A stretch of DNA of 64,000 nt, taken from Mytilus californianus. Lineage: Eukaryota; Mollusca; Bivalvia; Mytilida; Mytilidae. Numbering within the stretch: position 1 is the first letter of the stretch; the number at the start of each line of letters is the position of its first letter. Location: contig NW_026262593.1 in NCBI RefSeq assembly GCF_021869535.1, forward strand, positions 54,425,318 to 54,489,317, given 5' to 3'. Shown piece by piece: positions 1 to 11,369 of the stretch. The notes below the pieces were generated by a model that was not told where the DNA came from, made no database searches, and saw nothing but the letters and a program-made list of their open reading frames with translations. Made by a program: the position numbers and the translations under genes.

Positions 1-715
1 CACATTGACGTACATCATAGGCAATAAGAATGCATACTTTTTAACCTCGTGTGACTCTATTTTATTAATGAATTTTTTTGTATCTTGAATGTAAAAGTTA
101 TGCCTCTTCAATAATTGGATGTTGGATGTGTACTAATTGATAATTTAGTCTTAGATGCATGATTTTTTTAATTAGTTGTTAGTGGCTTTGAACTAGCTGT
201 CAGTAACTGCGAGTACTCTCAGATCTGTACTTAGTGTCTAATTGTTGTTGGGATATACAAGTACCCGGCCACGTCCACTCTGTGTAGTATTTCTGTTTGT
301 ATCCATCTGATGAGTTAAGCCTTTTTCAACTGATTTTTATAGTTCGTTCTTATGTTGTACTGTTACACCACTGTCCCAGGTTAGGGGGAGGGTTGGGATC
401 CCGCTAACATGTTTATCCCCGCCACATTCTGTGCCTATCTCAAGTCAGGAGCCTGTAATTCAGTGGTTGTCGTTTGTTGGTGTGTTACATATTTGTTTTT
501 CGTTCATTTTTTGAACATAAATTAGGCCGTTAATTTTCTCGTTTGAATTGTTTTACATTTGTCATTTCTGGGCCTTTTATAGCTGACTATGCGGTATTGG
601 CTTTGCTCATTGTTGAAGGCCATACGGTGACCTATAGTTGTTAATTTCTGTGTCATTTGGTCTCTTGTGGAGAGTTGTCTCATTGGCAATCATACCACAT
701 CTTCTTTTTTATATT
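1..715 (+). repeat. Family A mussel repeat, long copy
   Basis: Non-coding interspersed repeat in the orientation that ends in ATCATACCACATCTTC near 705. Most of the body matches the copy at 46960-47839: the GATGCATGATTTTTT and CTGCGAGTACTCTCA words near the start, an AAGTCAGGAGCCTGT module near 440-455, and the GTTGAAGGCC...TGACCTATAGTTGTTAA core near 615-645. No reading frame of note. The left boundary is unknown because the window starts inside or next to it. I recognise the family as abundant in Mytilus; its class is not established from this sequence. Confidence 0.8.
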
Positions 716-720
716 TATAA

Positions 721-972
721 TTAGATCAAGTAAGTATCTCTCGCGGGAGAGTTACACTTATTGATGATTGGTCGGTAACGAACATTAATGTGTCCTGCTA
801 GCTGACCAGTTCGCAATGCCTCATTACTTATTTCTAGATGAATTTTATGAATTTTTGGAAGAAGGTACATGTGTCCTCCGTGCTTTGAATTATTACTATT
901 CTTTAAGAAATTATACGTCTGGGAATCTTTTTTTTTCTCTCCTTGCTTTATATTTAACACTTCTCTCAACAT
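721..972 (-). pseudogene. Penelope-like RT N-terminal fragment
   Basis: An 83-codon open stretch on the minus strand carries LLPKIHK followed about 30 residues later by RYRPIIN. This LPKIHK...RPI pair is the conserved region ahead of the catalytic palm in Penelope-like reverse transcriptases. The rest of the palm, including the DD box, is absent. The fragment directly abuts the tail of the family A copy at 1-715, so the family A insertion probably truncated it. Non-functional relic. Assignment to the Penelope-like group is from motif memory. Confidence 0.6.
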
Positions 973-1395
973 GCCAAAATTGTAATGATATACAATAAAA
1001 AGAAAATATTATCCTCCACACACATGGCCAAGATAACACTGATATATAATTTCTTATTCAGTTGAATTAATAATTAGAATAAAAAAGTTCTAAGGTTCAC
1101 GTATTGTCTTTTTTTTTTTAAAAAGCAACTTGTTATATTACTTATACAGTATAAGTTTTATATTGTTCCGAATTGGAAAAGCGTTTGTTTACAATATTTA
1201 TTTCTAGTTGACAGAGTAGAGATATTATATACAAAAGAAAGTTATTTTTAGCCCTTTTGATATCTCATAAATATGGCTAATTTTTTTTATCAAGGGAGAT
1301 TGTTAATAAAGGTCAATAAGACATAAAGCAAAAAAAGTAGAAAGCAGAATAATGAAAGGTCATCCTTTAAACTTCCAAAATAATTTGACAATTTT
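973..1395. other. AT-rich spacer, no feature seen
   Basis: AT-rich sequence with homopolymer runs. I see no coding frame, inverted repeat or recognisable repeat family in it. Confidence 0.5.
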
Positions 1396-1399
1396 TCTT

Positions 1400-1625
1400 T
1401 GTAGATTCCGTCAACGCAAATTACATGAGCAACACGACCGGTGCCACATATGGAGCAGAATATGCTACACCTTCCGGAGGACCTGAGATCAAACCGTATT
1501 TTTGTTGGGGTTCGTGTTGCTCAGCCTTTAGTTTTTTATGTTTTTGTGTTGTTTACATGTACTGTTTTTCGTCTTTAAATGGTCTTGTTTTTGCCATCGC
1601 ATTTTCAGTTTGTGTTTGACTGATG
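1400..1625 (+). repeat. Module B: 3' tail-type repeat, solo copy
   Basis: Starts near TGAGCAACACGACCGGTGCC and runs through CTTCCGGAGGACCTGAGATC, then TGTTGGGGTTCGTGTTGCTCA and a T-rich stretch ending near TTTTCAGTTTGTGTTTGACTGATGAATATCCC. The same module follows the reverse-transcriptase fragment at 16858-17235 (copy at 17300-17545) and stands alone at 30085-30325. It therefore looks like the 3' untranslated tail of a Penelope-like element that also occurs detached from its coding region. Confidence 0.65.
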
Positions 1626-1640
1626 AATATCCCTTTTATA

Positions 1641-1855
1641 AAAATAAGAAGGAGTGGTATGATTGCCAATAAGATAACTCCCCACCAGAACCAAATGACA
1701 TAGATGTGGTATAATAGCCAATGAGACAACACTTCACCATAGACCAAACGACATAGAAGTTAACAAGAATAGTTTTCCGTACGGCCTTCAACAATGAGCA
1801 AAAACCATACCGCATAGTAAGCTTTAAGCGGCCCCGAAGGTCCCGTTTGTATTTT
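1641..1855 (-). repeat. Family A repeat, truncated copy
   Basis: Reads GTGGTATGATTGCCAATAAG, then TAGAAGTTAACAAGAATAG, CGTACGGCCTTCAACAATGAG and CATACCGCATAGTAAGC. The head is duplicated: a second GTGGTATAATAGCCAATGAG starts near 1704, so the first 60 bp occur twice in tandem. Confidence 0.8.
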
Positions 1856-1989
1856 TCGCTTCTTTCATTCAAACATGAAAGTTTATGTAGCGAAATTATT
1901 GTTATGCCCGTTTTTGCAAACCCTGAAAAATTTGTTGCAATCAACTTGAACAGTGTTATTGAAGGTCACCTTATTAGTGTGAATCAAGA

Positions 1990-2688
1990 ATGTTTTTCAC
2001 AGAGGAACAAGTGATCAGTATGCTGGAGTTTCTTATTGACAACATATTTGTTGAATTTGGAGGTAGACTTTTTCAACAAATTGTCGGCATTCCTATTGGA
2101 ACGAACTGTGCGCCTCTCCTTGCCGACCTCTTCTTATTTTCATATGAGTCGGAGTTCCTTCAGACACTTGTCAAAAACAAGATCAAAGAAGCCAGGTCAA
2201 TTAATTTCACATTCAGATATATTGATGATGTTCTTTCCATTAACAATCTAAACTTTTCTGATTGGGTTCTATTAATATATCCCCCCGAACTAGAAATTAA
2301 AGAAACAACAGACACGGCTTCATCCGCCTCAGTTTTAGACCTATACCTCGAATTTGACATACACGGTCATCTCAGTACCAGAATCTATGACCAACGAGAC
2401 GATTTTAATTTTATAATTATCAATTTCCCCTACCTTAGTAGCAATATACCAACTTCACCTGCATATGGGATATACATTTCCCAACTTATTCGGTATTCAG
2501 GAGTTTGCAGCTGCTACTCAGACTTTGTAAAACGTCACCAGTGTCTGAGCAGAAAGTTGAGGAACCAGGGGTATGCTAAAGTACGTCTCGTCCTTTTTCT
2601 AAAAATGTTCATCGGAAGGTACCAAGACCTTGTTGATAAATATTTCGTATCAACTTCACAAATAATACACGATGGTCTTGAAATATAG
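1990..2688 (+). pseudogene. Penelope-like reverse transcriptase, C-terminal part
   Basis: A 232-codon uninterrupted frame for the palm and thumb of a reverse transcriptase. From the N-terminus: MLEFLIDNIF; GIPIGTNCAPLLADL (template and primer contact); FRYIDDVLSINN, containing the catalytic Tyr-Ile-Asp-Asp box intact; then DLYLEFDIHG, IYDQRDDFNF, SPAYGIYISQLIRYS and GRYQDLVDKYF near the C-terminus. The same motif order occurs at 16858-17235, 37612-38468 and (minus strand) 61385-63880. The N-terminal finger region and first catalytic motif are missing, and no GIY-YIG endonuclease follows the stop. The absence of stops over 700 bp suggests a fairly young copy that was 5'-truncated on or after insertion. 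Reverse transcriptase is certain; the Penelope-like label is from motif similarity. Confidence 0.8.
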
Positions 2689-2690
2689 AT

Positions 2691-3200
2691 TCTTGTTACT
2701 GCCGTTGTTTATCATCTTAATAACGTGTTATACTAGTAGTATTCTTTTATTTGTCTTTTTGAATATTACTTTTACTGTTTAGTCTATGTTTGGTGTTATT
2801 CATTTGACGTGGCTCGGTACTTATACATCCCGTCATTGTGTTATTGTGCTGTGATAAATTTTTGTATTCTTGTCTTTCATGTTTGCTTATGTGCTTTGTC
2901 TATATGCCTTTTTGTGTTTATTTGTTACATATTTGTTTGTTTTCATAGTGATTAAGATTATAATACAATGTTGACTGTTGTACCCCTATTTTGACATTTT
3001 TACCTATTATGTCTGTTTGTTTTGTTCACACTACATTAGAAAATGCCTGTACTAAGTCAGGAATATGACAGTTGTTATCCATTCGTTTGGTGTGTATAAG
3101 CTTTTGATTTTGCTATTTGATTAGGGACTTTCCGTTTTGAATTTTCCTCGGAGTTCAGTATTTTTGTGATTTTACTTTTTTCTTTGGAGAGAAAGTTGGA
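2691..3200 (+). repeat. 3' flank of RT copy plus family D module
   Basis: Follows the reverse-transcriptase stop. It is T-rich and non-coding and has the character of an element tail. From about 3040 to 3180 it matches family D: CCTGTACTAAGTCAGGAATATGACAG, then TTAGGGACTTTCCG and CCTCGGAGTTCAGTATTTTTGTGATTTTAC. The same block occurs on the minus strand at 7835-8040. Confidence 0.6.
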
Positions 3201-3649
3201 ACTATTGACTGTTTATTCATTTATGAATTGTTAATTCATCCATTTTACGTGTGTAGAACTCTATGATGTGTTCGAGACGCCGAATTGCGACAGTATTCTC
3301 AGTGAGCCGTGCTGCTGCAAGATATGTGCAAAGTTGAATTTTGATATGCATGATGCATGATATTTAGGAATCGATAAAGCAAACGATAATATATAATTTT
3401 AACAAAAATGCTTAAATATGGTTATTCCTAATATCAAAAATAGTGGGGTTAACGCTACTTAACTTTTCGAGCGTTGTAACAGTTCGCAATATCGCTCGAA
3501 TATTGTGACATTTTTAAATAAAACCTTATTTAAGATTCAACATGGATTTGCAGACAGGTGGACCAGGTATTGTAGATTAAGGTTTCAAGAAAACAAATGA
3601 AAGAAAATTGATCCCTACGTGTACCTATCAATTTCTCATGTTAAGTGCA
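3201..3649. other. Unassigned spacer
   Basis: No coding frame or known repeat recognised. A short stretch near 3459-3515 repeats the words CGAGCG, GTTGTAACAG and TCGCAATATCGCTCG. Confidence 0.4.
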
Positions 3650-3925
3650 GAAGCAGCTAATTTTTTCGGTTTTTGGTAGAACTCAATAAAATTTGGTCCT
3701 CGGTGCTCTTCAGCTTTGTACTTGTTTTGGCTTTCAAACTTTTTTTCCTCTGAGCGTCACTGGTTGGTCTTGTGTGGACGAGACGCACGTCTGGCGTATT
3801 GAATTTTAAGCCTAGTACCTTTTGTTAGCTATTATTCGTGTGTTTCTTTGTCCTATATGGTCTCCCATTTATTTGTATTGTGGTCCTGTCTTGTGATGTT
3901 GTCGTTTTGGTGTTGTGTTTGACGT
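3650..3925 (+). repeat. Family C repeat
   Basis: Contains AACTCAATAAAATTTGGTCC, CTTCAGCTTTGTACTTG, GAGCGTCACTGGTTGG and GAGACGCACGTCTGGCGTA. The reverse complement of this set occurs at 13083-13230 (CGCCAGACGGGTGTTTCTTG, CTTCAGTGATGGTCGAAT). A related head lies in the tandem units at 36157-37566 and at 53650-53850. I recognise it as a common mussel repeat. Non-coding. Confidence 0.65.
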
Positions 3926-3929
3926 TGCC

Positions 3930-4250
3930 ATAAAAGCGGGAGGTTTGGCATGCCACAAAACCAGGTTCAACCCACCATTTATTTCTTAAAATGTCCTGTA
4001 CCAAGTCAGGAAAATGGCCATTGTTATATTATAATTCGTTTCTGTGTGTGTTACATTTTAATGTTGTGTTTTTGTTGGGTCGTTGTTCTCCTCTTATATT
4101 TGAAGCGTTTCCCTCAGTTTTAGTTTGTAACCCGGATTTGTTTTTATCTCTATCAATTTATGAGTTTCGAACAGCGGTATACTACTGTTGCCTTTATTTA
4201 TTCAATACACTCTCCACTAAAGTCAACCATGCATGTATTTGACTTGTTTT
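3930..4250 (+). repeat. Family D repeat
   Basis: Begins GCGGGAGGTTTGGCATGCC, then AAACCAGGTTCAACCCACCA and TGTCCTGTACCAAGTCAGGA. It continues with a T-rich body through TGAGTTTCGAACAGCGGTATACTACTG. The 83-codon open frame inside it is an accident of the repeat. Related copies are at 3040-3180 (+) and 7835-8040 (-). Confidence 0.65.
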
Positions 4251-4500
4251 AGTTATGTATCACTGCTTTGACACCAGATACATGGATGATTTTTTTTTAA
4301 CTTATTAGAGTGAGCAATTTCTTAACTTTGTCATCACGAGAACAAGATATATCTGATCAATTGAAATGGATCCTGCTAAGTAGTACTGACCGGCAGGCTG
4401 AACATTTTTTTGGTATGGTAATGAAGCAACAGTACTGTAACAATTAGAGGGATTTCCCATCCCACTCGAACCTATTGTACTAGTTTTGAGCCATGTATAT

Positions 4501-4800
4501 AAAGAAAGAGATGCGGTATGATTGACTATGAGACAATTATCTACTAGAGTTCAAATGAAGTGAATGTAAGCAATTATAGGCAACCGTACGGCTTTCAACA
4601 ATGAGAAATCATTTAGTGGGCTATAAACTCCCCGACATGTAAAATATGAAACAATTCAAACAAGAAAAAACAAGAAAACCATCTGCCTAATTTATAACAA
4701 AACCATTAACGAAAAACAAATATGACAGACATCATCCATTGAACCACTGAACTACATGCTCCTGACTAGGGAAAGGCACATACAGAATGTTGCGAGGTTC
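4501..4800 (-). repeat. Family A repeat
   Basis: Starts GATGCGGTATGATTGACTATG, then CAACCGTACGGCTTTCAACAATGAG and CTCCTGACTAGGGAAAGGC. It ends directly against a second family A copy in the same orientation (4805-5385), giving a head-to-tail pair. Confidence 0.8.
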
Positions 4801-4804
4801 ATAG

Positions 4805-5385
4805 AAATAAGAAGATGTGGTATGAGTGCCAATTAGACAACTCTCCATCCAAGTCACAATGTGTAAAAAGTAAACAATTATAGGTTAAAGTACGGCCTTC
4901 AACTCGGAAGTTTGGCTCACACCGAACAGCAAGCTATAAAGGGTCCCAAAATGACTAGTGTAATACAAATTCAAAGAGGAAAACCAACGGTCTAGTCTAT
5001 ATAAAAAACGAGAAACGAGAAACACTTAAGAACCACATCAACAAACGACAACCAGTGAAACAGGTTCTTGACTTAGGACAGGTGCAAACAAATGCAGCGG
5101 GTTTAAACGTTTTAACAGGCGCCAACCTTCACCCTAACCTGAAATAGTAGTGTAACATTACAACATAGAAAGACACACTATAAAATATCAATTGAAATGG
5201 CTTAACTCAATCAAAAAGACACATTTACAAAAACAAGTAAACATATACCGAACAAATAAATTTGATCTATGATATTATGTCAAAAAGACAACTATAGCCT
5301 TGGACAAAATGGCGTTAAATAAAATCAAGTGCACAGGTAAATTTAAATATAAAAATTTTGTTGTTAGGAGTACGGAGATATTTCA
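4805..5385 (-). repeat. Family A repeat, longer subfamily copy
   Basis: Starts AAGAAGATGTGGTATGAGTGC and extends well past the usual 300 bp through TTGACTTAGGACAGGTGC, TTTAACAGGCGCCAACC and TTCACCCTAACCTGAAATAG. It then continues into CAAAATGGCGTTAAATAAAATC and TTTTGTTGTTAGGAGTACGG. This is the reverse complement of 47225-47839, so both belong to one long subfamily. Confidence 0.8.
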
Positions 5386-6760
5386 GCATGTTAGAGAGCG
5401 CTCGATTCTCTCCTTGGTCTTTTTTCTGACTTCATACTGCCGCTTTCTTAGAGGAGAAACAGCCAGTTTCAATTAGAGATTTTCAATAAAATGACTTTAC
5501 TCGACATAACCGACCTAACTCAACGTATTTCGTCCTATTGCATTGAAGCATTACGGAGGGAAGCATACACTGCATGGTTTTTTTTTTCTTTTTGAACAGG
5601 CATTTTTTGCTGATATAGACTTAATGTAAAAATCAACCCCAACTACTTTTTTTAATCTTTAAATATTTTGTTATTAAATTTTGAATGATTTTATTGACAC
5701 AAATATTTTAATGGAATAAGTAAGCTAGCAACTTGTAATCAAATGCACCCATCATTTCTTGTCATTTCACTTGACCCATATTTCAGTTCTTCTCAAAATA
5801 TGAATTTTAAAAACCACAAGTAAAAATTTAGCATGAAAATATTAAAAGTATGAAATCCGAAGCGAGAAGGTTATCTTTTTTTTTTGTTTTTATAAGTTTT
5901 AACGTTTAAAAGTAGAATCCAACACACCCGAATGAAAAAAGTGCATGCGACTAATTTTTTTAATTTTTGTATAATTTAATTCAAGATAATTTGACGTGGG
6001 CAGAAATTCATATCATTTATACATTTATCAAATAGTACCTTTTCGTCTTTAACTATAATAATGCATGGGACGAGGTTTTTGTCCATGTATACCTAACATG
6101 CATTCAGGGATACAGGGGTAGAGGGGGTACTTCCCCCTTTCGATCGCCAAATAATTTTGAAATCTCACCTTTTCCACGTTATCTATACAAATATTTTGTA
6201 TAAAATTGTCCAATTTTTTTTTTGCATCGCTACGCTCGGCAGTATGAAGTCAATTATCGGGAACTACGCCTTCTTTCAAATATCTTGGATCCAGCCTTAA
6301 TCAAAAATTGTATAGCACCAAAAAAAATATAATGATAGTCGTTTGACTTTGATAGATACGTTTTAAAAACAACAATGTTTGAACATTTGACATCTCTCTT
6401 GAGATTTAAAAGTTTAAGACTACATACTGAATTGGATTTTTTCCTGGATTTAGAGCTCATTTAACACGAAAATGTGATATTATTACTGGCGTGCATTCTA
6501 ATGGACAAATAATCTTGTTTCTGATGTTTCTTTTTATAATGAATATTTATTTATTTAGTTATATATAATTCCACTAACAAATCATCATGGATCTTTTGCC
6601 GATAAATTATTATTACATTTTATAGAAACTACATATAACCTGCTATACAGTTATGAACACTAATGGTCCTACAGACACTCTGTGCTTTTGACATGACAAA
6701 AGGTCTTGCTTTTCTAGACTGTTTATGTACTTTTTATACTAAATTTGTTATATGTACAAA
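5386..6760. other. Unassigned AT-rich stretch with short inverted matches
   Basis: No gene recognised. Two short inverted matches are visible. The word TGACTTCATACTGCCG at about 5428 recurs inverted at about 6237. The segment 5472-5525 (AATTAGAGATTTTCAATAAAATGAC ... CTAACTCAACG) recurs inverted at 9891-9932. A 68-codon minus-strand frame at 6254-6460 has no recognisable features. Confidence 0.4.
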
Positions 6761-6895
6761 AGAGAAGATGTAGTATGATTTGCAATAACTCTTCACAAGA
6801 GATTAAATGACACAGAAATTAACAACTATAAGCCACCGTACGGCCTTCAACAATGAGCCCACTTACCAGGGACAGTAAGTGGTGTAACAGTACGA
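6761..6895 (-). repeat. Family A fragment with internal deletion
   Basis: GAAGATGTAGTATGATTTGC ... CCACCGTACGGCCTTCAACAATGAG, after which it jumps to CTTACCAGGGACAGTAAGTGG, the far part of the family. The middle of the repeat is missing. Confidence 0.7.
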
Positions 6896-7834
6896 AATAA
6901 TTGATAAATATTCTAGACTGGATTATTAGTTGTAATTGTTTTTAAAAGTGTTCAGTGGCTGTGAATAATCTAAGATCGGCACATGGAGTTTATTTGGAAA
7001 TACTAGTAATTGCTGTGTTTGTGCTTCGTTTAAATCGGATGAGTCAATCCCTTGCTTACTGTTTTAATTATGAGTAGACATTATCATTTGATAAACATAC
7101 TTCTATAATCTCTATTGGCCTTAACTTGGACATTTACAAAACCAATGTAGCAAAGAGATGCATGCATAAAATAAGTTCTCGCCATAAATTGGTTAAAATA
7201 TCAGATAAGAATTTAGCCTCAAGCTATAATACATACGACTAAGATTTAGCCTCAAGCTTTAATACTTATGATGATGATGATGAAACTTATGTATGTCTTA
7301 TATCCAGCGATAAATATTACATATATTTTATGCTTTATGTGCATATATTATTATTCTAGCAACACTTGTTTTGATTTGATAACACTTTTTGTTGCATAAT
7401 TGTTTTGATTTTTCTCCTTGTTTCTTTTGTATCAAAAAGCTCAGTTTTTACTGTAAAATGGTGTTTCACAGCTTCCATTATCCTTGTGACTTGCTATTGT
7501 ATTAATATCCAGTAGGCATGCAATTATTATTCTAAATAGTATAAAATGTTTTTAACAAGTAAAGATTACCCCGTTTTGATCCAGACTTCTTTACCACTAG
7601 CATATAAGATACATACACTGACAATATATTGTACCCGCACTCATATTACAATCACCCTGTCTGTCCTGTTTGTCCGCCAGTCTTTCCGTTCAACAAATAT
7701 TTTCAATTTTCTCTTCAAAAGCATAAGTATTCTTAGCCTGCATTTTTTTTCTAAATGGCGTGAATAACGACTACAGTGGCTCGTGCTGTCAACAATAAGC
7801 AAATACTCATACCGTATTATCAGATACTAGTACT
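6896..7834. other. Unassigned spacer with a 34-bp duplication and GAT repeat
   Basis: The segment AATTTAGCCTCAAGCTATAATACATACGACTAAG-like near 7210-7243 is repeated immediately as ATTTAGCCTCAAGCTTTAATAC near 7244-7265, followed by (GAT)n at about 7269-7281. The 73-codon frame at 7546-7767 shows no domain. Confidence 0.4.
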
Positions 7835-8040
7835 AGTATATAAAAAGTAAAATCACAAAAACACTGAACCCCGAGGAAAATTCAATCGGAAAGTCCCTAA
7901 TCACATGACAAAATCAAATGACAAAACACATCAAACGAATGGACAACAACTGTCACATTCCTGACCTGGTACAGGCATTTTCAAATGTAGAAAATGGTGG
8001 ATTGAACCTGGTTTTATAGCGCTAAACCTCTCACTTGTAC
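7835..8040 (-). repeat. Family D repeat
   Basis: Reverse complement of the 3040-3180 block: AAAATCACAAAAACACTGAACC, GGAAAGTCCCTAATCAC, CATTCCTGACCTGGTACAGGC, then GTGGATTGAACCTGGTTTTA. It joins the parts seen separately at 3040-3180 and 3930-4010, so this copy gives the natural order of family D. Confidence 0.7.
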
Positions 8041-8094
8041 GACAGTCTTATCAAATTAATTAATTAATGAAGGCATTGACTTTGAAAAATGTAA

Positions 8095-8290
8095 ACAGTT
8101 CAAACGAAAATAAATATTTTTACAAGAGTAAAAATAACCCAAAAATGACAGAAAGTAACCAACGACATCCACTGAATTGAAAGCTCCTGACTTGGGAAAG
8201 CCAATATAGAATTTGGTTTGATTAAACGCGTTGTTCAGCGCAACACTCTGGTGTAACAGCACAATGTAAGAAAAAAACCTGTAAAATTCA
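8095..8290 (-). repeat. Diverged family A-type body
   Basis: Contains GACAGAAAGTAACCAACGACATCC, AAAGCTCCTGACTTGGGAAAG and GGTGTAACAGCACAATG. These correspond to the outer part of family A without its GATGTGGTATG end. Confidence 0.5.
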
Positions 8291-8454
8291 GTTGGAAATA
8301 GGTCAACTAATCAAATTTGAATTAAGCCCAAACAATTACTTTTTTATGATGGAAGATACAGTGTACCGATCTTAAAGTACCACCAGGTAATGAATGCTGA
8401 TTCTTACATGTTAAATTATCTGAGAATATTCAACGTATTTAGTTAAAAAATATT

Positions 8455-8805
8455 AAGGAGATGTGGTATGATTGCCAATAAGAAATGAAGTGGATGTAAG
8501 CAATGATATGCAACCGTACGGCCTTCATCAATGCGAAAAATCCATACCATATAGTCGACTATAAAAGGGTCCAACTTGAAAAATATGAAACAATTCAATT
8601 AAGAAAACTACCGGCCTGATTTGAGACAAAACAATTTACGAAAAACAAATATAACAGATATGAACCAACGACAACAAGTGAACCACCGGCTCCTGACATG
8701 GGACAGGCACATAAAGAAAATATGCATATTTAATGTAATTATGAATATAAAATGTTTTTTCAGCCGTGTAACACCTTCACTGTTGATACTATGCATGGAT
8801 AAGTC
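8455..8805 (-). repeat. Family A repeat
   Basis: Starts GAGATGTGGTATGATTGCC, skips the usual GAGACAACTCTCC segment and continues CAACCGTACGGCCTTCATC ... AACTACCGGCCTGATTTGAG ... GGCTCCTGACATGGGACAGGC. Ends near 8800. Confidence 0.8.
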
Positions 8806-8809
8806 GTAG

Positions 8810-10015
8810 AGTTAAACTTTTATATATAAATAAAAGACGAAACAAAAATTGAAACTCCAAATTCTTTCCTTACTCAATCAATATGTGATAGTTTTAGAAT
8901 CCACTTCTAATTGGATTAATAAGAGTTGTCTTAATCCAAAAACAACTAAAACAACTAAACTGAAGTGGCATTATAGTTAAAAAATGTAACAAGTATATAA
9001 ATTGGCATTCTCATCCACTTTTAATCAGAGATATTTTGGGACAGGACATTTTTTAGCCAATTACTATGTACTATCCACAGCGGTCAATGTTTATATGCAG
9101 ATTAGTCATCAATTGCTAATCAAGTACACCTTTCAAATTACAATCTATATAACGAATTGGTGTACACACTTATTTACATATATCATTATTATTTACAAAA
9201 TTCTTTTTTTTAATGTTAGTTGAAACTATTGAAATTTAAAGAAGTAGTACAAGACCTGTATTAATTTTTTTTTAAATATACAAATCCCTTTGTCGTACCT
9301 GGGGAAAAATCGGAGATTATAAATAAACAAGATTAACTGCAGAAGAAGAGGACGTTTGAAATGATGCTGAATAAAGTATGATGCAAACCCAACTTTACCA
9401 GAGACAAATTTTGACTAACACTTTGAATTCGATATTTCTGAAATTGCTAGAAAAATCTGTCTAAAAAAAAATACCTACGGAAATTAAATATTTTAAAACA
9501 TTAAGAGACGAAAGGAAAAAGGGACACCGATTTGATAACGACAAATAAAGGCATGTCAAATATTAAATAATAGAAGGTTCATTTGCAAAGTATATCAAAA
9601 AACAAAGTCATGGTCAAAACCATGAAAGACAACTCAAATCAATCGTATGATAGGTGAAGATACGTGTATATACGTGGTCTTATGACAGCAAAGTTTTGGC
9701 GGGAATCTTAATAATCACATGATATATAAAAATCATGATTTCTTTCGTTTTTCACCATCTTAGAAATACTTGATATTGATAAAATTTACCATGAATGGGT
9801 TTAATAGTTTAGGAATACTTAGTTAAAACTTGAGGGACGCATTTAACAAAATTAATAGGTTAGCAATAACCGGTCCCGTTACGTGCGTACGTCGAGTTAG
9901 GTACGTATGTCATTTTATTGGAAATCTCTAATATAACGTTTTTTGGTTTAACTTAACCAGAAATGAAACCCCGTTCATCCAAATGCATACACATGCTAAC
10001 TACTACCCCTCCAGA
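8810..10015. other. No gene seen
   Basis: AT-rich non-coding sequence. Near 9850-9945 there is a GC-richer patch with ACGTGCGTACGTCGAGTTAGG and TGTCATTTTATTGGAAATCTC, the inverted partner of 5472-5525. Confidence 0.4.
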
Positions 10016-10019
10016 TTAA

Positions 10020-10165
10020 CGTTGTACTGACTTCACACCATCTCACTTCAGCTTAACTATCAATATAAACTTCAAAGTAAGACCATCCCATTTCAGCCTG
10101 GACACAAATGTACTTCAGCCTAGCCACAAACGCACTTCAGCGCATCTACCAATAAGTAAGCGTAA
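10020..10165 (+). repeat. Degenerate CACTTCAGC repeat
   Basis: The word TCACTTCAGC or a close variant recurs every 20-40 bp: near 10045 CTCACTTCAGCTTAAC, 10090 CATTTCAGCCTGGAC, 10112 TACTTCAGCCTAGCC and 10132 GCACTTCAGCGCATC. A second, more decayed block with the same word lies at 25435-25580. Probably an old minisatellite-like repeat. Confidence 0.5.
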
Positions 10166-10169
10166 CAAT

Positions 10170-11185
10170 ATCATCAGCGCGGACCATCATGGTTAAGAGT
10201 ATTAAACGTTTGTTCAAGAATTTATTGAAATTCATCATGAAGTTGTATGTAAGTTTCATAAGTTATATTTGATAATGTAGGTAATTTCGGGAAATGATAA
10301 CTTATTTGTCAGTTAAGCATGCACGATTGTTATTAATGTCTACGGAGATAAGCAAATATTTAAATTTGATAAACATAGAAAACAGTGCACATGTTGTTAT
10401 ACCTATATGGGAAATGAAAGTAGAATATCTATATTCCTTCAATCCTGTGTACAAGATGAAAAATATATAAGTGAAAAAGTACGCATCGCATGACACAAAC
10501 ATCGTCATATGATATAAATGCATCACGGGTACTATTATTCATGTCGACTAGATAACCAGGACCTTAATGAAAACAGTTATACTATTAATAACTTATGAGT
10601 TTGAATATGTTTTGTATCTTTCGCCTGTCTTTTATACAATCGGTCGGATGGCATTCAATACAATGTAATATTTTTAATTAGATTAAATGTATAAAATCAT
10701 TATGTCAATAACATATTAATTCAATTGCATGGTTAGTAAACAATTCTATGTTAATACACTAAAGAAACCCATAAGTACAATATTGGGTTGGGTTGAAATC
10801 TTAAAAAAAAAATGTTAACCCAGCGATTTTGTTCGCCTGTTTCTTGTGTTTTTTATAAACTTTTGTTCATTTGTATGTTTCGGAGTTTAGTATGGAGTGC
10901 AAAACACTATACTGCCTCTCTTTTCTTCAAAACAATACATAGAAAAACTAAACACTGAACAACACTAACTCCATCAAAACCAAGGGATGATATTAGGTGC
11001 TCTATAAAGGTAATCATTTTCTGCTTCACATGTGGCTCACTGTAAGTACTAATTCAGTTTTTAGTCTCATTCGGTGACATTGGTCATCTGTGAAACAAAT
11101 ATTTCATTACGGTCAACCAGCTCATGATATCCTCATAAAATTTCCAAAGGAATAACTTCAACTTTACCAATATAAACTCATTTAA
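10170..11185. other. No gene seen
   Basis: AT-rich DNA without a recognisable feature. The frame at 10302-10526 (minus) has no motif or repeat relation I can see. Confidence 0.4.
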
Positions 11186-11189
11186 TTAA

Positions 11190-11365
11190 CACGTTCAATC
11201 CCGCCACAAAATATGTACACATGTTTCAAAGCAAAAACACGCCTCAATTCTGTAGTTGTCATTGGTTGCAGTTTGTCCTATTATTTGAATTTTTATGTTT
11301 TAGCCGTTTGCTTTTCTTTATGAATTGTTTCAGATTTGGCATGTCGGTGACTTTTATACTCATCA
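11190..11365 (+). repeat. Strongly diverged family A segment
   Basis: TTCAATCCCGCCACAAAATATG, AATTCTGTAGTTGTCATTGGTTG and TTTCTTTATGAATTGTTTCAGATTTGGCATG follow the order of positions 405-560 in the first family A copy, at roughly two-thirds visual identity. Confidence 0.45.
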
Positions 11366-11369
11366 TTAC

